Assembly (NCBI GenBank): GCA_031291055.1
Contig: JARLJU010000362.1
Span: 62,001 to 126,000 of the forward strand
Length of the DNA: 64,000 nucleotides
Origin: Rudaea sp.
GTDB taxonomy: Bacteria; Pseudomonadota; Gammaproteobacteria; Xanthomonadales; Rhodanobacteraceae
Reading direction: 5' to 3'
The stretch's first letter is position 1; each line of letters begins with the position of its first letter. Positions 1 through 10,460 of the stretch are shown one piece after another. Position numbers and translations under genes: made by a program. The notes below the pieces were generated by a model that saw nothing but the letters and a program-made list of their open reading frames with translations, searched no databases and was not told where the DNA came from.

Positions 1-546
1 ACTGTGTCTCTGCCACTGGTCGGACCCGCGCCAGCGTTGGCGTCGATGAGCGCGCCTCGCACCAGCGAGACGTCAACGCCGCATACGCCATCGCCTCCGG
101 CAGCGTCGCCGCTGCCTGGTGCTGCCGCGCAGATTCACGTCCCGCAACCTCAGCCTGAACTCAAGCCGGTTCCTGCTGCTGGCGCGAGTGGCGACCTGCC
201 ATTGCGCGTGCTCAGCGATTCCACGCCGACGCCGCCGAGACCGATTGCCCTGCCTGCAGCACTGGCGGCCCCCACTGCGCCCGCGCAGAATCATGCGGTA
301 CACGCACCTGGTGTACCAAGTGCTTTGCCGCCGGCTCCGGCAAGCGTTCCGGCGCCATTGCCGACGGCGACTCCAATGCCCGCTCCGTTCGCGGCCACAG
401 CCCGTCCCGCTCCCGCCGCGATTCAATCGCCGCCACAACATGTGGAACAGGCCAAGGCGAGCCCGGCACAACCGGCCGCTTCGGTTGCTGTGCCCGGTCA
501 CAACGACAGTTCAGCGACGCCATCGCCGGAAACGCCGCCGCGCTAG
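1..546 (+). CDS. C-terminal part of a Pro/Ala-rich protein (5' truncated by window edge)
   Basis: The frame is open from the first base of the window to a TAG at 544-546, so this is probably the tail of a longer gene; a GTG at position 4 is the first possible start inside the window. The visible 181 residues are low-complexity and strongly enriched in Pro and Ala, with scattered Ser, Thr and Gln, and have no membrane segment or recognisable catalytic motif. Such tails are usually disordered linkers or surface-exposed extensions. The gene converges on the response regulator that follows. Function cannot be assigned. Another frame and the opposite strand are also open here because of GC bias, so the coding call rests mainly on the uninterrupted frame from the edge. 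Confidence 0.45.
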   Translation, partial: TVSLPLVGPAPALASMSAPRTSETSTPHTPSPPAASPLPGAAAQIHVPQPQPELKPVPAAGASGDLPLRVLSDSTPTPPRPIALPAALAAPTAPAQNHAVHAPGVPSALPPAPASVPAPLPTATPMPAPFAATARPAPAAIQSPPQHVEQAKASPAQPAASVAVPGHNDSSATPSPETPPR

Positions 547-563
547 AGTTTCCGCCTGATGTC

Positions 564-591
564 CCTGCCTGATCCGAAATGGTCAGGCAGG
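564..591. terminator. Inverted repeat between convergent genes
   Basis: A perfect 9-bp inverted repeat (564-572 with 583-591) encloses a 10-base loop. It overlaps the stop codon of the response regulator gene and lies just after the stop of the upstream convergent gene. A bidirectional transcription end is plausible, but there is no clear T-tract on either side. Confidence 0.4.
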
Positions 592-1239
592 CGCTGGGAC
601 TTGTATCGACGTCTCGGTCAGTCCATGCCTGTTCGCCAGCTGGGCGAGCGCCACGACGTTGTCGATGTCCAATTTCTCGAACAATCGATATTTGTACGTG
701 GCGACCGTCTTTGGACTCAATTTCAGACGATCGGCGATGGCCTGTGCGGTGTTTCCGTGAGCCAGCATCATCGCCACTTCGAGTTCGCGGGCTGACAATT
801 CCGCGAACGGCGAGGCGTCGCCGCTCATGCTTGCCAAAGCCATCTGCTGCGCGATTTCGCTTCCCAGATACCGGCGTCCGTCTGCCACTTGGCGGACTGC
901 CTTGAGCAGTTCATCCGCCGGGCAGCCTTTGGTCAGGTAACCGCTGGCGCCGGCATCGAGCAGCCGACGCGGGAAAGGTGCTTCACCGGCCATCGTCAGG
1001 ATGACGATGCGCGTCGGCAGCTTCGCGCGGCGTACCCGCTCGGTAAGCTCGACACCGCTGAATACCGGCATGTGCACATCGACCAGGGCGATGTCCGGCT
1101 GCAAACGCTTGATCAGCATCAGGCCACGCTCGCCATCTTCGGCTTCGCCGACAATTTCAATATCCGCCTGTTTCTCCAAAATCATGCACAAACCGGTGCG
1201 CACCAACGTATGGTCGTCCACCAAGACGATACGGATCAT
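583..1239 (-). CDS. gacA: LuxR/NarL-family response regulator, GacA/UvrY type
   Basis: A 218-residue two-component response regulator. The N-terminal receiver domain (about 1-120) has the acidic pair D8-D9, the phospho-acceptor D54 in the segment LVDVHMP, and the conserved Lys near 104 (YLTKG). The C-terminal LuxR-type helix-turn-helix (about 148-210) contains the LSARELEV and SPKTVATY signatures. The overall sequence and length match GacA/UvrY, which in gammaproteobacteria activates small RNAs that titrate CsrA/RsmA and so controls secondary metabolism and virulence. The ATG at 1239 is preceded by a strong GGGGAAGGGG ribosome binding site. The cognate sensor kinase is not in the window. Assignment to GacA rather than another NarL-type regulator is by resemblance only. 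Confidence 0.8.
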   Translation of the reverse strand: MIRIVLVDDHTLVRTGLCMILEKQADIEIVGEAEDGERGLMLIKRLQPDIALVDVHMPVFSGVELTERVRRAKLPTRIVILTMAGEAPFPRRLLDAGASGYLTKGCPADELLKAVRQVADGRRYLGSEIAQQMALASMSGDASPFAELSARELEVAMMLAHGNTAQAIADRLKLSPKTVATYKYRLFEKLDIDNVVALAQLANRHGLTETSIQVPAPA

Positions 1240-1327
1240 TCCCCTTCCCCGTTTCTTGTTGTCCCCCGGATCAAGGTAACGCGCTCGGCGCGCGCGGACA
1301 AGCGGCGTGATCAGCGTCCGGGTTCGC

Positions 1328-1546
1328 CTAGTCGCGGGGCGCTATTCGCAGGATCGTTCCGGCATCCGTCTCGTAGGTGCCCACGCCACGGGGCTTGATC
1401 TTGCGGCCGAATGCGGTCCTGCCCGACTGGAACTGCTGAACCTGCTGCTTGCCCGGAAAGATCAGGTACAGGATGGTCACTTCGACGGGGTTGTCGTCGT
1501 CGTCGTAGAGCGTCAATTTTTCGAGTTTGCGGATTCCCGAATCCAT
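1328..1546 (-). CDS. Small conserved-looking protein of unknown function
   Basis: A 72-residue reading frame begins at the ATG at 1546, preceded at good spacing by GGGAG; an in-frame GTG lies one codon upstream. The protein is soluble, with an acidic run (YDDDDNP) near residue 15 followed by a hydrophobic beta-like strand (TILYLIFPG) and a basic centre. I do not recognise the family. It lies 88 bases upstream of the GacA-like regulator on the same strand and may be co-transcribed with it. The good ribosome binding site and non-random composition support a real gene. Confidence 0.6.
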   Translation of the reverse strand: MDSGIRKLEKLTLYDDDDNPVEVTILYLIFPGKQQVQQFQSGRTAFGRKIKPRGVGTYETDAGTILRIAPRD

Positions 1547-1817
1547 CACTTGCTCCCGCCCCGGCTGGGGTTTGGCGGTGTGCCAAAGTCCGCAACTGTC
1601 ATTTTTGCCAGTTCCCTGCGACTGGCAAGTCTACGTACAGTTCGCCTTGCCACAACCGCATAGCCACGGTTGTGGCTTCGGGTTATGGCGCGCGCCGGAT
1701 CTTTTTCCCCCCTTTCCTGCGCGCGCCTTTTTTTTGCCCGGAATTCTGTCGGGTCAACTTCCTTTACCATGACGGTAGAAACGGTAGACAACAAATTCAA
1801 TCGCCCATCATTGATTG

Positions 1818-1907
<90 letters not shown>

Positions 1908-2097
1908 ACAGTTGCAAACGATATCGCATCTCAAGGCCGGCGCACGCCGGTTTGACTTCGGGCATCCTGTGCCCTTCGCCCTGCGGGCCAGCTGCGCTGT
2001 TCGCGGCGCTCGGGGTCGCGAAGCATACTTGAAGCGACGATAAACCGCGATGCCATCAAATCGAATGAAGGAATCCAGATTTCGCGCTTAGGTCCTT

Positions 2098-3597
<1,500 letters not shown>

Positions 3598-4794
3598 TTA
3601 TCGCGGCTGCGCGGCATCCGGCGCAAACTTCGCGGGTGTGACCCAGAAGTGCAACAGCACCGCCGCGACCAGTGCGCAGGCTGAGCCGAACGCGAAAGCG
3701 GTCGCAGGCGCAAAGGTTGACCACAGCCAGCCGAAAATGACAGATGCCGGCAGCAACAAGGCACCGACGATCAGGTTGTACCAGCCAAACGCGGTACCGG
3801 ATAGATGGACGGGGACCAGGTCGGCGACCATAGCCTTCTCCACGCCTTCCGTCGCCGCCAGGAATACGCCGTACGCCGCAAACATCGGCCACAGCAGCCA
3901 CGGGCTTGCTGGCAGCAAGCCAAACAGACAATACAAGAATGCATATACGCTCCAGCCGCCGATGATCAGCGAGCGGCGTTCGATGCGGTCCGACAGGGCC
4001 GACAGCGGTGTCGACAACACGGCGGCCACCAGCGACACCAGCGCCCACAGCAGTGGCACATCCGCATCGCTCAAGCCGAGCTGTTTGGCCCGCAGCAGCA
4101 GGAACATGTTCGATGAATTGCCCAGCATGAACAGGCCGAGCACGACGAGGTAGCGGCGGAATTGCGGAGGAAATTCACGCAAGTTCCAACTGAACGGAAC
4201 CGGTTTTGCGACCGGTTCACGCTCGGGCTCGCGTATCGCCAGCGCCAGCCACATGACGCCGATCGCCGGCACGATGGCACACAGCAATACATGCCGCAGG
4301 GACATGCCCGAGGCCAGCAGCGCCGAAGCGGCCAGCGGACCGATCACGGCACCGAAATTGTCCATCGCGCGATGAAAGCCGAAAGCGAGACCGCGCTGAT
4401 TCGGCGCGACGCTCAGCGCGAGCAACGCGTCCCGCGGCGCCGTGCGCAAGCCTTTGCCCACGCGATCGGCAACGCGACAGACGAGCACCCCGAACGAACT
4501 CGTTGCAAACGCGATCAACGGACGTGCGAGCCCGGCGATGCCATAGCCGGCGACAACCCAGTATTTGACCTTGTGAGTGCGGTCGGCAAGAACACCGGTG
4601 ACAAGCTTGAGCAGGCTGCCGGCGGTTTCGGCGATGCCTTCGATCAGACCGAGTGCCTTCGGCCCGGCCATCAATACGCTGGTCAGATACAACGGCACCA
4701 GCGGATAAATCATGTCGCTGGCACTGTCATTGACCAGGCTGATCAATCCGAGCAGCCACACCGTACGCGGCAGATTGCGGATCGCGGCGATCAT
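3598..4794 (-). CDS. Major facilitator superfamily transporter
   Basis: A 398-residue integral membrane protein with about 12 hydrophobic segments. The loop after TM2 carries an MFS motif-A-like sequence (GVLADRTHKVKY), and a second arginine-rich loop (ADRVGKGLRTAPRDALLA, about residues 110-127) is typical of a widespread but poorly characterised MFS subgroup. The substrate is unknown. The ATG at 4794 overlaps the rarA stop as ATGA, which implies translational coupling. Possible upstream starts lie inside rarA and are rejected. In many gammaproteobacteria crcB or nothing lies between rarA and serS, so this gene is a lineage-specific occupant of that position. Confidence 0.88.
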   Translation of the reverse strand: MIAAIRNLPRTVWLLGLISLVNDSASDMIYPLVPLYLTSVLMAGPKALGLIEGIAETAGSLLKLVTGVLADRTHKVKYWVVAGYGIAGLARPLIAFATSSFGVLVCRVADRVGKGLRTAPRDALLALSVAPNQRGLAFGFHRAMDNFGAVIGPLAASALLASGMSLRHVLLCAIVPAIGVMWLALAIREPEREPVAKPVPFSWNLREFPPQFRRYLVVLGLFMLGNSSNMFLLLRAKQLGLSDADVPLLWALVSLVAAVLSTPLSALSDRIERRSLIIGGWSVYAFLYCLFGLLPASPWLLWPMFAAYGVFLAATEGVEKAMVADLVPVHLSGTAFGWYNLIVGALLLPASVIFGWLWSTFAPATAFAFGSACALVAAVLLHFWVTPAKFAPDAAQPR

Positions 4795-6149
4795 GCATCC
4801 TCGCCTTTGGCTTTCTTCAGCGCGCCTGCGCGGGCATTGCGTATATTTTGCAGCTTGTCGCGGATTTTCGCTTCCAGGCCGCGCTCGGTCGGCGCATAGA
4901 ATTCGCGTCCGGCCAGCGCGTCCGGCAAGCATCGCTGATCCAGCGCAATGCCGCCCTCGAAGTTGTGATCGTACTGGTAGTCGCGGCCGTAACCCAGACC
5001 TTTCATCAGCTTGGTCGGCGCGTTGCGCAAATGCAGGGGCACATCCAGCGTGCCGGTATCGCGGATCACGCTGCGTACTTCGCCAAATGCGGCGTAAGCT
5101 GCATTGCTCTTGGCGGCGATCGCAAGGTAAATCGCAACTTCCGCCAGCGCCAGTTCGCCTTCGGGTGAGCCCAGCCGCTCGAACGCGTCCCAGGCCTCAA
5201 GTGCGAACTGCAGCGCACGCGGATCGGCCAGACCGATATCCTCGATCGCCATGCGCGTGAGCCTTCGCGCCAGATAGGCTGGATCGACGCCACCGTCCAG
5301 CATGCGCGTACACCAGTACAGCGCGGCATCGGCATCGGAACTGCGCACTGATTTGTGCAGGGCCGAAATCTGGTCGTAGAACTGCTCGCCACCCTTGTCG
5401 AAACGACGCGTTCGATCGGCCAGAACCTGGTGCAAGGTCGTTGCGTCGATCGCATGGTCTTTCGCGACATCCGCCGCGATTTCAAGCAAGGTCAATGCAC
5501 GCCGCACATCGCCGTCTGCTGCCTGAGCGATCAGTGCCAGGGCATCGTCGCTGACGTCAAGCTTCATCGCGCCCAGGCCGCGCTCGGAGTCGAGCAGCGC
5601 ACGTTTGAGCGCGGCCACGATGGCTTCCGTGGGCACGGCATCCATCACGTGCACGCGGCAGCGCGACAGCAACGCCGAGTTCAGTTCAAACGACGGATTC
5701 TCGGTGGTCGCGCCGACGAAAATGATGATGCCTTTCTCGATATGCGGCAAAAAAGCGTCCTGTTGCGTCTTGTTGAAGCGATGCACTTCATCGACGAACA
5801 GCACGCTGCGCCTGCCTTGGGCAAAATGCGTTTCAGCCTCGCCCAGGGCCGCACGCACATCGGCCAGCCCTGTAAGCACGGCCGAGATCGCACGGAACTC
5901 CGCGTCGGCATATTTGGCCAGTAGCAGGGACAGCGTGGTCTTGCCGCAACCCGGCGGCCCCCACAGCACCATCGAATGCACATGGCCGCCTTCGATCGCG
6001 CGCCGCAGCGGCGTGCCGGGACCCAGCAGCCGTTGCTGGCCGACGATTTCGTCAAGGGTACGCGGCCGCATGCGCTCGGCCAGCGGTTTGAGCGCGTCGG
6101 ATTCTGAAAACAATGACGTTGCGGAAATTGGGGGTTTGCGGCGCGGCAT
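4791..6149 (-). CDS. rarA: Replication-associated recombination protein A (AAA+ ATPase, MgsA)
   Basis: A 452-residue AAA+ ATPase of the clamp-loader-like RarA/MgsA/WRNIP1 family, which acts at stalled replication forks. Walker A is GPPGCGKTT (near residue 65), Walker B is LFVDEVHRF, and sensor 1 lies in the GATTENPSFE segment. The C-terminal half carries the family-specific tetramerisation region (AIEDIGLADPRAL, then YQYDHNFEGG). The length is normal. The gene is first in a minus-strand unit with the MFS gene (ATGA overlap) and serS. The usual partner lolA is nearby but separated by an inverted sulP gene. The divergent intergenic space to sulP is only 60 bases. Confidence 0.95.
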   Translation of the reverse strand: MPRRKPPISATSLFSESDALKPLAERMRPRTLDEIVGQQRLLGPGTPLRRAIEGGHVHSMVLWGPPGCGKTTLSLLLAKYADAEFRAISAVLTGLADVRAALGEAETHFAQGRRSVLFVDEVHRFNKTQQDAFLPHIEKGIIIFVGATTENPSFELNSALLSRCRVHVMDAVPTEAIVAALKRALLDSERGLGAMKLDVSDDALALIAQAADGDVRRALTLLEIAADVAKDHAIDATTLHQVLADRTRRFDKGGEQFYDQISALHKSVRSSDADAALYWCTRMLDGGVDPAYLARRLTRMAIEDIGLADPRALQFALEAWDAFERLGSPEGELALAEVAIYLAIAAKSNAAYAAFGEVRSVIRDTGTLDVPLHLRNAPTKLMKGLGYGRDYQYDHNFEGGIALDQRCLPDALAGREFYAPTERGLEAKIRDKLQNIRNARAGALKKAKGEDA

Positions 6150-6184
6150 GCGTGGATGATACGGAATGCGCTGTGTTTAGACAC

Positions 6185-6206
6185 GCTCAGTTCTGTACAA
6201 TTGAGC
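6185..6206 (+). promoter_or_regulatory. Possible sulP promoter/operator
   Basis: A TACAAT hexamer (6196-6201) lies inside a short inverted repeat (GCTCA at 6185-6189 with TGAGC at 6202-6206). If it is the -10 box, transcription would start almost at the ATG at 6210, giving a leaderless or near-leaderless sulP mRNA. No convincing -35 box or ribosome binding site was seen. Confidence 0.25.
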
Positions 6207-6209
6207 GTC

Positions 6210-7919
6210 ATGTCCAGTCCACACGTATTGCGCCGGTCCGACTGGCATCTGTACGTACCGAAATTGTTTGTGGTGCTGCGCCAGGGTTACAGCCTTGACG
6301 ACCTGCGCCACGACCTTGTCGCCGGACTGACCGTATCGATCGTTGCCCTGCCGCTGGCCATGGCTCTGGCGATTGCCTCGGGCGCCACGCCCGACAAGGG
6401 CCTGCATACGGCAATCATCGCCGGATTCCTGATTTCGCTGCTCGGCGGTTCGCGCGTGCAGATTGGCGGCCCGACCGCTGCGTTCATTCCGGTCGTGTTC
6501 AACGTGATCGACAAGTTCGGCTATGGCGGCTTGATCCTGTGCACCCTGCTTGCCGGCATCATGCTGATTGCGGCGGGCGTACTGCGCATCGGTACCCTGC
6601 TGAAATACATCCCGCAACCGGTCATCACCGGTTTCACCGCCGGTATTGCCGTCAGCATTTTTTCCAGCCAGGTGAAAGACCTGCTCGGCTTGCAGATCGA
6701 CAAGGTGCCGGCCGATTTTTTTGCGCGCTGGTCCGCATATTTTGGTCACCTGCCAAGCTTCAGTGGCGCAACCGTCGCGCTCACGCTCGGTAGCCTGGCG
6801 ATCATCATCCTGATGCGCCGTTACCGGCCGAACTGGCCGGGGTTTTTGATTGCCGTAATCGCCGGCGCCCTCGCTATCGCCCTGATCCACCTCCCGGTCG
6901 ACACCATCGGTACGCGCTTCGGTGGAATTCCGGCGACGCTGCCGCACTTCAGTTTTCCGCATATTCCCCTGGAGCGCACCCGCGAGCTGTTCCCGAGCGC
7001 GTTCACGATCGCCTTCCTCGCTGGCGTGGAGTCGCTGCTGTCTGCGGTCGTCGCAGACGGCATGATCGGGGGGCATCATCGCTCCAACTGCGAACTCGTC
7101 GCCCAAGGCGTGGCCAACATCGGTTCGGCACTGTTCGGCGGACTGCCGGCAACCGGCGCGATCGCGCGCACGGCGACCAATATCCGCTCCGGCGCGCGAT
7201 CGCCGATTGCCGGCATTGCGCATGCCGGTTTTCTGTTCTTGTTTGTGCTGTTGCTGGCGCCGCTCATGAGTTACGTGCCGCTTGCTGCCCTGGCCGCCGT
7301 GCTGGTGATCGTGGCCTGGAACATGGCAGAGATCGAGAGCTTCAGGCACCTGATGAGCGGGCCGGTCGGCGACCGTGCCGTGCTGCTCGTGACGTTCGGT
7401 TTGACCGTGGCGTTTGATCTGACCGTTGCCATCGAGGTCGGACTGGTGCTGTCCAGCTTCCTGTTCATGCACCGCATGAGCGAAGTCGTGGCCGTGCAAT
7501 CGCATGTCTCGCTGATCGAAGAAGACCAGGACGATTTCAACCGTCCGCGCAGTCCAGATCAACGCGCGCAACTGCCCGCTGGCGTGGAGGCATTCCAGAT
7601 TTCTGGGCCGCTGTTTTTCGCCGTTGCCAATCGCCTGGACGACGTGCTCAACCAGTTCACGACGCCACCACGCGTTTTCATCCTGCGCATGCGCCTGGTG
7701 CCGCTGGTCGACAGCAGCGGCGTCACCGCATTGCGCCAGATGATCAAACGCTGCCAACGCAGCGGTACGCGCGTCATTCTGTCGGGACTGCGCGAACAGC
7801 CACTGGCGATTCTGATGCAGATGAATCTGCAACCGGACGGCTCGCAGCTGCAGTTCGCGGAGAATTTTGCCGTGGCGGTGGGGCTGGCCGCGACTGACGC
7901 ATCGGCTGCCGCGGGCTAG
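6210..7919 (+). CDS. SulP-family anion transporter with C-terminal STAS domain
   Basis: A 569-residue SLC26/SulP transporter. The N-terminal membrane domain (about 35-430) has the expected numerous hydrophobic segments and the conserved regions LVAGLTVSIVALPLAMALAIASG and GPTAAFIPVV. The C-terminal STAS domain (about 470-560) contains VDSSGVTALRQM. Family members carry sulfate, bicarbonate or dicarboxylates; the substrate here cannot be read from the sequence. I place the start at the ATG at 6210; an in-frame ATG at 6156 would extend into the short divergent promoter region. The gene is inverted relative to its neighbours and splits the lolA-rarA pair. Its stop overlaps the convergent lolA stop by four bases (CTAG). 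Confidence 0.9.
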   Translation: MSSPHVLRRSDWHLYVPKLFVVLRQGYSLDDLRHDLVAGLTVSIVALPLAMALAIASGATPDKGLHTAIIAGFLISLLGGSRVQIGGPTAAFIPVVFNVIDKFGYGGLILCTLLAGIMLIAAGVLRIGTLLKYIPQPVITGFTAGIAVSIFSSQVKDLLGLQIDKVPADFFARWSAYFGHLPSFSGATVALTLGSLAIIILMRRYRPNWPGFLIAVIAGALAIALIHLPVDTIGTRFGGIPATLPHFSFPHIPLERTRELFPSAFTIAFLAGVESLLSAVVADGMIGGHHRSNCELVAQGVANIGSALFGGLPATGAIARTATNIRSGARSPIAGIAHAGFLFLFVLLLAPLMSYVPLAALAAVLVIVAWNMAEIESFRHLMSGPVGDRAVLLVTFGLTVAFDLTVAIEVGLVLSSFLFMHRMSEVVAVQSHVSLIEEDQDDFNRPRSPDQRAQLPAGVEAFQISGPLFFAVANRLDDVLNQFTTPPRVFILRMRLVPLVDSSGVTALRQMIKRCQRSGTRVILSGLREQPLAILMQMNLQPDGSQLQFAENFAVAVGLAATDASAAAG

Positions 7920-8584
7920 TCCTTGATGGGAAAAGCCTCGGCCGCGGGAGCCGGGTCGCCAATCACGTCGATGCCCTTCGGGGGCGTGAACCTGAATGTG
8001 TCTGCGGCCAGTTTCGGGTCGCGCTGCCAATGGGAAAAGTGGATTTCCGTACTATTTCCCAAAGTATCCTCGAAGCGCATGCGTTCCAGGCCTGCGGTAC
8101 CGAAGCCGAGATCGCAGTAGTCGAACTGCGGTTCCTTGTCCTTGGATTTCAACCGCAGCCAGCGCAATCCGTCCTGATCGCCCTGCTCGCTCGCGATGAA
8201 ATTCCTGTCGAGCTGCGACATATCGGTCAGCACGGTCAGCGGACTGTGCGCTTCCTCGGTTCCTTGCGCACGCACGGTCACCTGTTCCAGGTCCGGATCG
8301 TAGATCCATACTTTCTCGCCATCGGCAACGATCAGTTGCTGGTAAGGAGTCTTCGTCTCCCAGCGGAATTGCCGTGGCGCCTTCAGCGCCAGCGTTCCGG
8401 TGCTGGTCTTGCCCGCACCTCCGTTGGGATCGAGCACATGCTGCTCGAAATCGGCGCTGATGGCGTTGAGGCCGTGCGCGAACGCATCGAGCCTGGCGCG
8501 TGCGGTATCGGCGGCACTGGCTACCAATCGCGACGCAAGCAGCAAGCCAATCAGCGAGGAACGACATATCACAAGGCGATTCAT
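7916..8584 (-). CDS. lolA: Outer-membrane lipoprotein carrier protein LolA
   Basis: A periplasmic chaperone that carries lipoproteins from the LolCDE complex to LolB. The 222-residue precursor has a cleavable signal peptide (about 1-24, ending in VASA). The mature part shows the LolA pattern: ISADFEQHVLD near 42, GTLALKAPRQFRWET near 63-77 and QLIVADGEKVWIYDPDLEQVTV near 83-104. The length is normal. It lies in the conserved ftsK-lolA-rarA neighbourhood, here interrupted upstream by a membrane protein gene (15-base gap) and downstream by sulP, with which it shares overlapping stop codons. Confidence 0.95.
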   Translation of the reverse strand: MNRLVICRSSLIGLLLASRLVASAADTARARLDAFAHGLNAISADFEQHVLDPNGGAGKTSTGTLALKAPRQFRWETKTPYQQLIVADGEKVWIYDPDLEQVTVRAQGTEEAHSPLTVLTDMSQLDRNFIASEQGDQDGLRWLRLKSKDKEPQFDYCDLGFGTAGLERMRFEDTLGNSTEIHFSHWQRDPKLAADTFRFTPPKGIDVIGDPAPAAEAFPIKD

Positions 8585-8599
8585 GGAAGTTCCTCTTGA

Positions 8600-10222
8600 T
8601 CAGGCTGGCGGTTTCAGGCGTAGCAAGATTGCCGTGGGGGCATTGTGGGCGTCCTCCCAGGCATGAACGATCTCCACTCGATCCGCGGGCAGGCGATCAT
8701 TGGGATAGAAAGCGTCAACCTGGTAGTTGCCTATCTGGCCCGCCGTCGACATCAGGAAAAAATAGTGGCAGGCCTGGGGCGGCGCTTGTGCAGAAAGATT
8801 GTACGCGCCGTCAGTGGGCGGAGGAGGCTGCAGGAAAATCCGTCGGCTGTACAACATGGCAATGCCAGTATGTACGCCGAAGACACAGTCGCTCTCGGGA
8901 ACCCATTGCCGGACTTCCCGGGCGGCATGGATCAGATTCTGACGAAAGGTCAAATCGGCCGTGATTTTTTCCATGCTTTCAAGCCGGAACCAGTAGCGTG
9001 TGTGTTTCCAAGCTGCAAGCTCGGGGTCGATCGGCTCGTTGAATCGGTGCGCAATAAATCCAAGCGAAGGCAGCAGTGTCAGGGACAAAGCGGCGAGAAA
9101 GCCGTAAGCCAACAGCGGTTTCCACCGGATCGCGCCCCAGCCACTGGCAATGCTGAGCACTCCCAAGTAGGAATAAAGAAGAACGATTGGCACCAATGGC
9201 AAGACCAGCCTGGTAGAAAATGAGGGGAAGGGATACAGCAGGATCATGGCGCCGCCCACCAGCAGATACCATGCGTCCAGTCGCCATGACCGGAGCCTGC
9301 GTATCCATGTTGGCAGCGCTGCCAGCAGCGTGATGCCCAACACGGTTTTAGCCAGAGGGGAAGGGTCGATGTTCAGATTGAGCAGCAGCCCACGCCATAG
9401 GCCTTCACTCTGATTCTCGAAAAAAAACGGCACGAATTCCGTCAACTTGTTATTTTTGAGCTGCTCCCAGAGCCACAACCATAGTTGACCGTACCCGCCT
9501 TGACTTCCGATCACAAAAGTCTTGTACAGGATCCAAATCAGGCTCGGTGCGACAGCCAGGGCCAACCACTTCACCCGACCCGCAGTACGGTGCCGGAACA
9601 GCCACATTCCCAAGGCAAGGATCAAGGAGAAGCCCGCAGTGCGCGTCAGAGCCGCCAATCCGACGCTCAGAGCAATCAATCCATATCCGCGGGCGGTTAT
9701 CGGGTTGCGTGCCGCCAACCACAGCGCAAGGAAACTGAACAACAGGTATGGAAATTCACTGAGTATCTCCAGGTCCTGGAGCAGGGTTCCAGGCGACAGG
9801 GCAAAGATCATCACCAGCCACACCGCAGCCAGCCGATCTTTGGTCTCGGAATAAGTCCAGGAGCTGTACACCAACAGCGCGAGAACCAGTGCTGTTGTAG
9901 TTATCAAATGGGCCAAAAGCAACGAAGCGCTTCCGGCACCGAATGCGGCCAATAGAAGCGGATAGAACGGCGGGAACAGGGACTGACGCATCACGTAGTG
10001 GATCAATTCCGGTTCAGCCGCTCTGAAAGGGCTAAAACCATCGGCCATGAGCAAATAGACAGCGTCGTCCGAAAGAAAACCCGCGGACACTGAATTCCAG
10101 CTCAAGGCGTAGAGGAACGCGGCCAGCGCAAAGATGATGATCACGCTGATGATCATCCCGCCTGTTCTGCGGACATTGGGATTGGATGCTGCTTCCGTGC
10201 GTAACGCTTTTTGATACGCCAT
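8600..10222 (-). CDS. Polytopic membrane protein, GT-C glycosyltransferase-like
   Basis: About 540 residues with 10-12 hydrophobic segments and a C-terminal soluble domain of roughly 130 residues. After the first membrane segment the periplasmic loop carries an acidic pair followed by aromatics (SDDAVYLLMADGF), and a later segment reads LTRTAGFSLIL. This resembles GT-C/PMT-like enzymes (ArnT, GT39/GT83) that use polyprenyl-phosphate sugars, but the sugar and acceptor are unknown. The start is uncertain: ATG 10222 has a weak ribosome binding site, while GTG 10300 and ATG 10156 are alternatives. It lies between ftsK and lolA, where most relatives have no gene. Its DNA is slightly poorer in G+C than the neighbours. 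Confidence 0.7.
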   Translation of the reverse strand: MAYQKALRTEAASNPNVRRTGGMIISVIIIFALAAFLYALSWNSVSAGFLSDDAVYLLMADGFSPFRAAEPELIHYVMRQSLFPPFYPLLLAAFGAGSASLLLAHLITTTALVLALLVYSSWTYSETKDRLAAVWLVMIFALSPGTLLQDLEILSEFPYLLFSFLALWLAARNPITARGYGLIALSVGLAALTRTAGFSLILALGMWLFRHRTAGRVKWLALAVAPSLIWILYKTFVIGSQGGYGQLWLWLWEQLKNNKLTEFVPFFFENQSEGLWRGLLLNLNIDPSPLAKTVLGITLLAALPTWIRRLRSWRLDAWYLLVGGAMILLYPFPSFSTRLVLPLVPIVLLYSYLGVLSIASGWGAIRWKPLLAYGFLAALSLTLLPSLGFIAHRFNEPIDPELAAWKHTRYWFRLESMEKITADLTFRQNLIHAAREVRQWVPESDCVFGVHTGIAMLYSRRIFLQPPPPTDGAYNLSAQAPPQACHYFFLMSTAGQIGNYQVDAFYPNDRLPADRVEIVHAWEDAHNAPTAILLRLKPPA

Positions 10223-10460
10223 TTTTTGCTCTACCGCCGCGAATGCCCAGGGGCCTTTGGAATGTCTGTTGTCCTTTCCGTCCGGCAACACGCGTACCAC
10301 AATCGGTCCTGTGCCGAAGAAGTCATGGCATTGAATTGGAGATACTTCCGATTGCCGTAGCCGCCCTCCCGCTGTTCCGGCCGCGGCGCGGGCTTGCGCC
10401 CGTTTGTGCTGGCAATTGTTTCAGCCCTACCCCAAGTACGATCGGGTCATTGCGTTCAGG

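Noticed and set aside
1546-1770. Basic minus-strand frame whose stop overlaps the start of the 72-residue gene as TGATG
   Set aside because: No ribosome binding site at the ATG at 1770, and composition dominated by an A-run and Arg codons; the overlap is probably chance.
6177-8030. 617-codon minus-strand frame opposite sulP
   Set aside because: Charged low-complexity translation without motifs, fully explained by the sulP coding bias.
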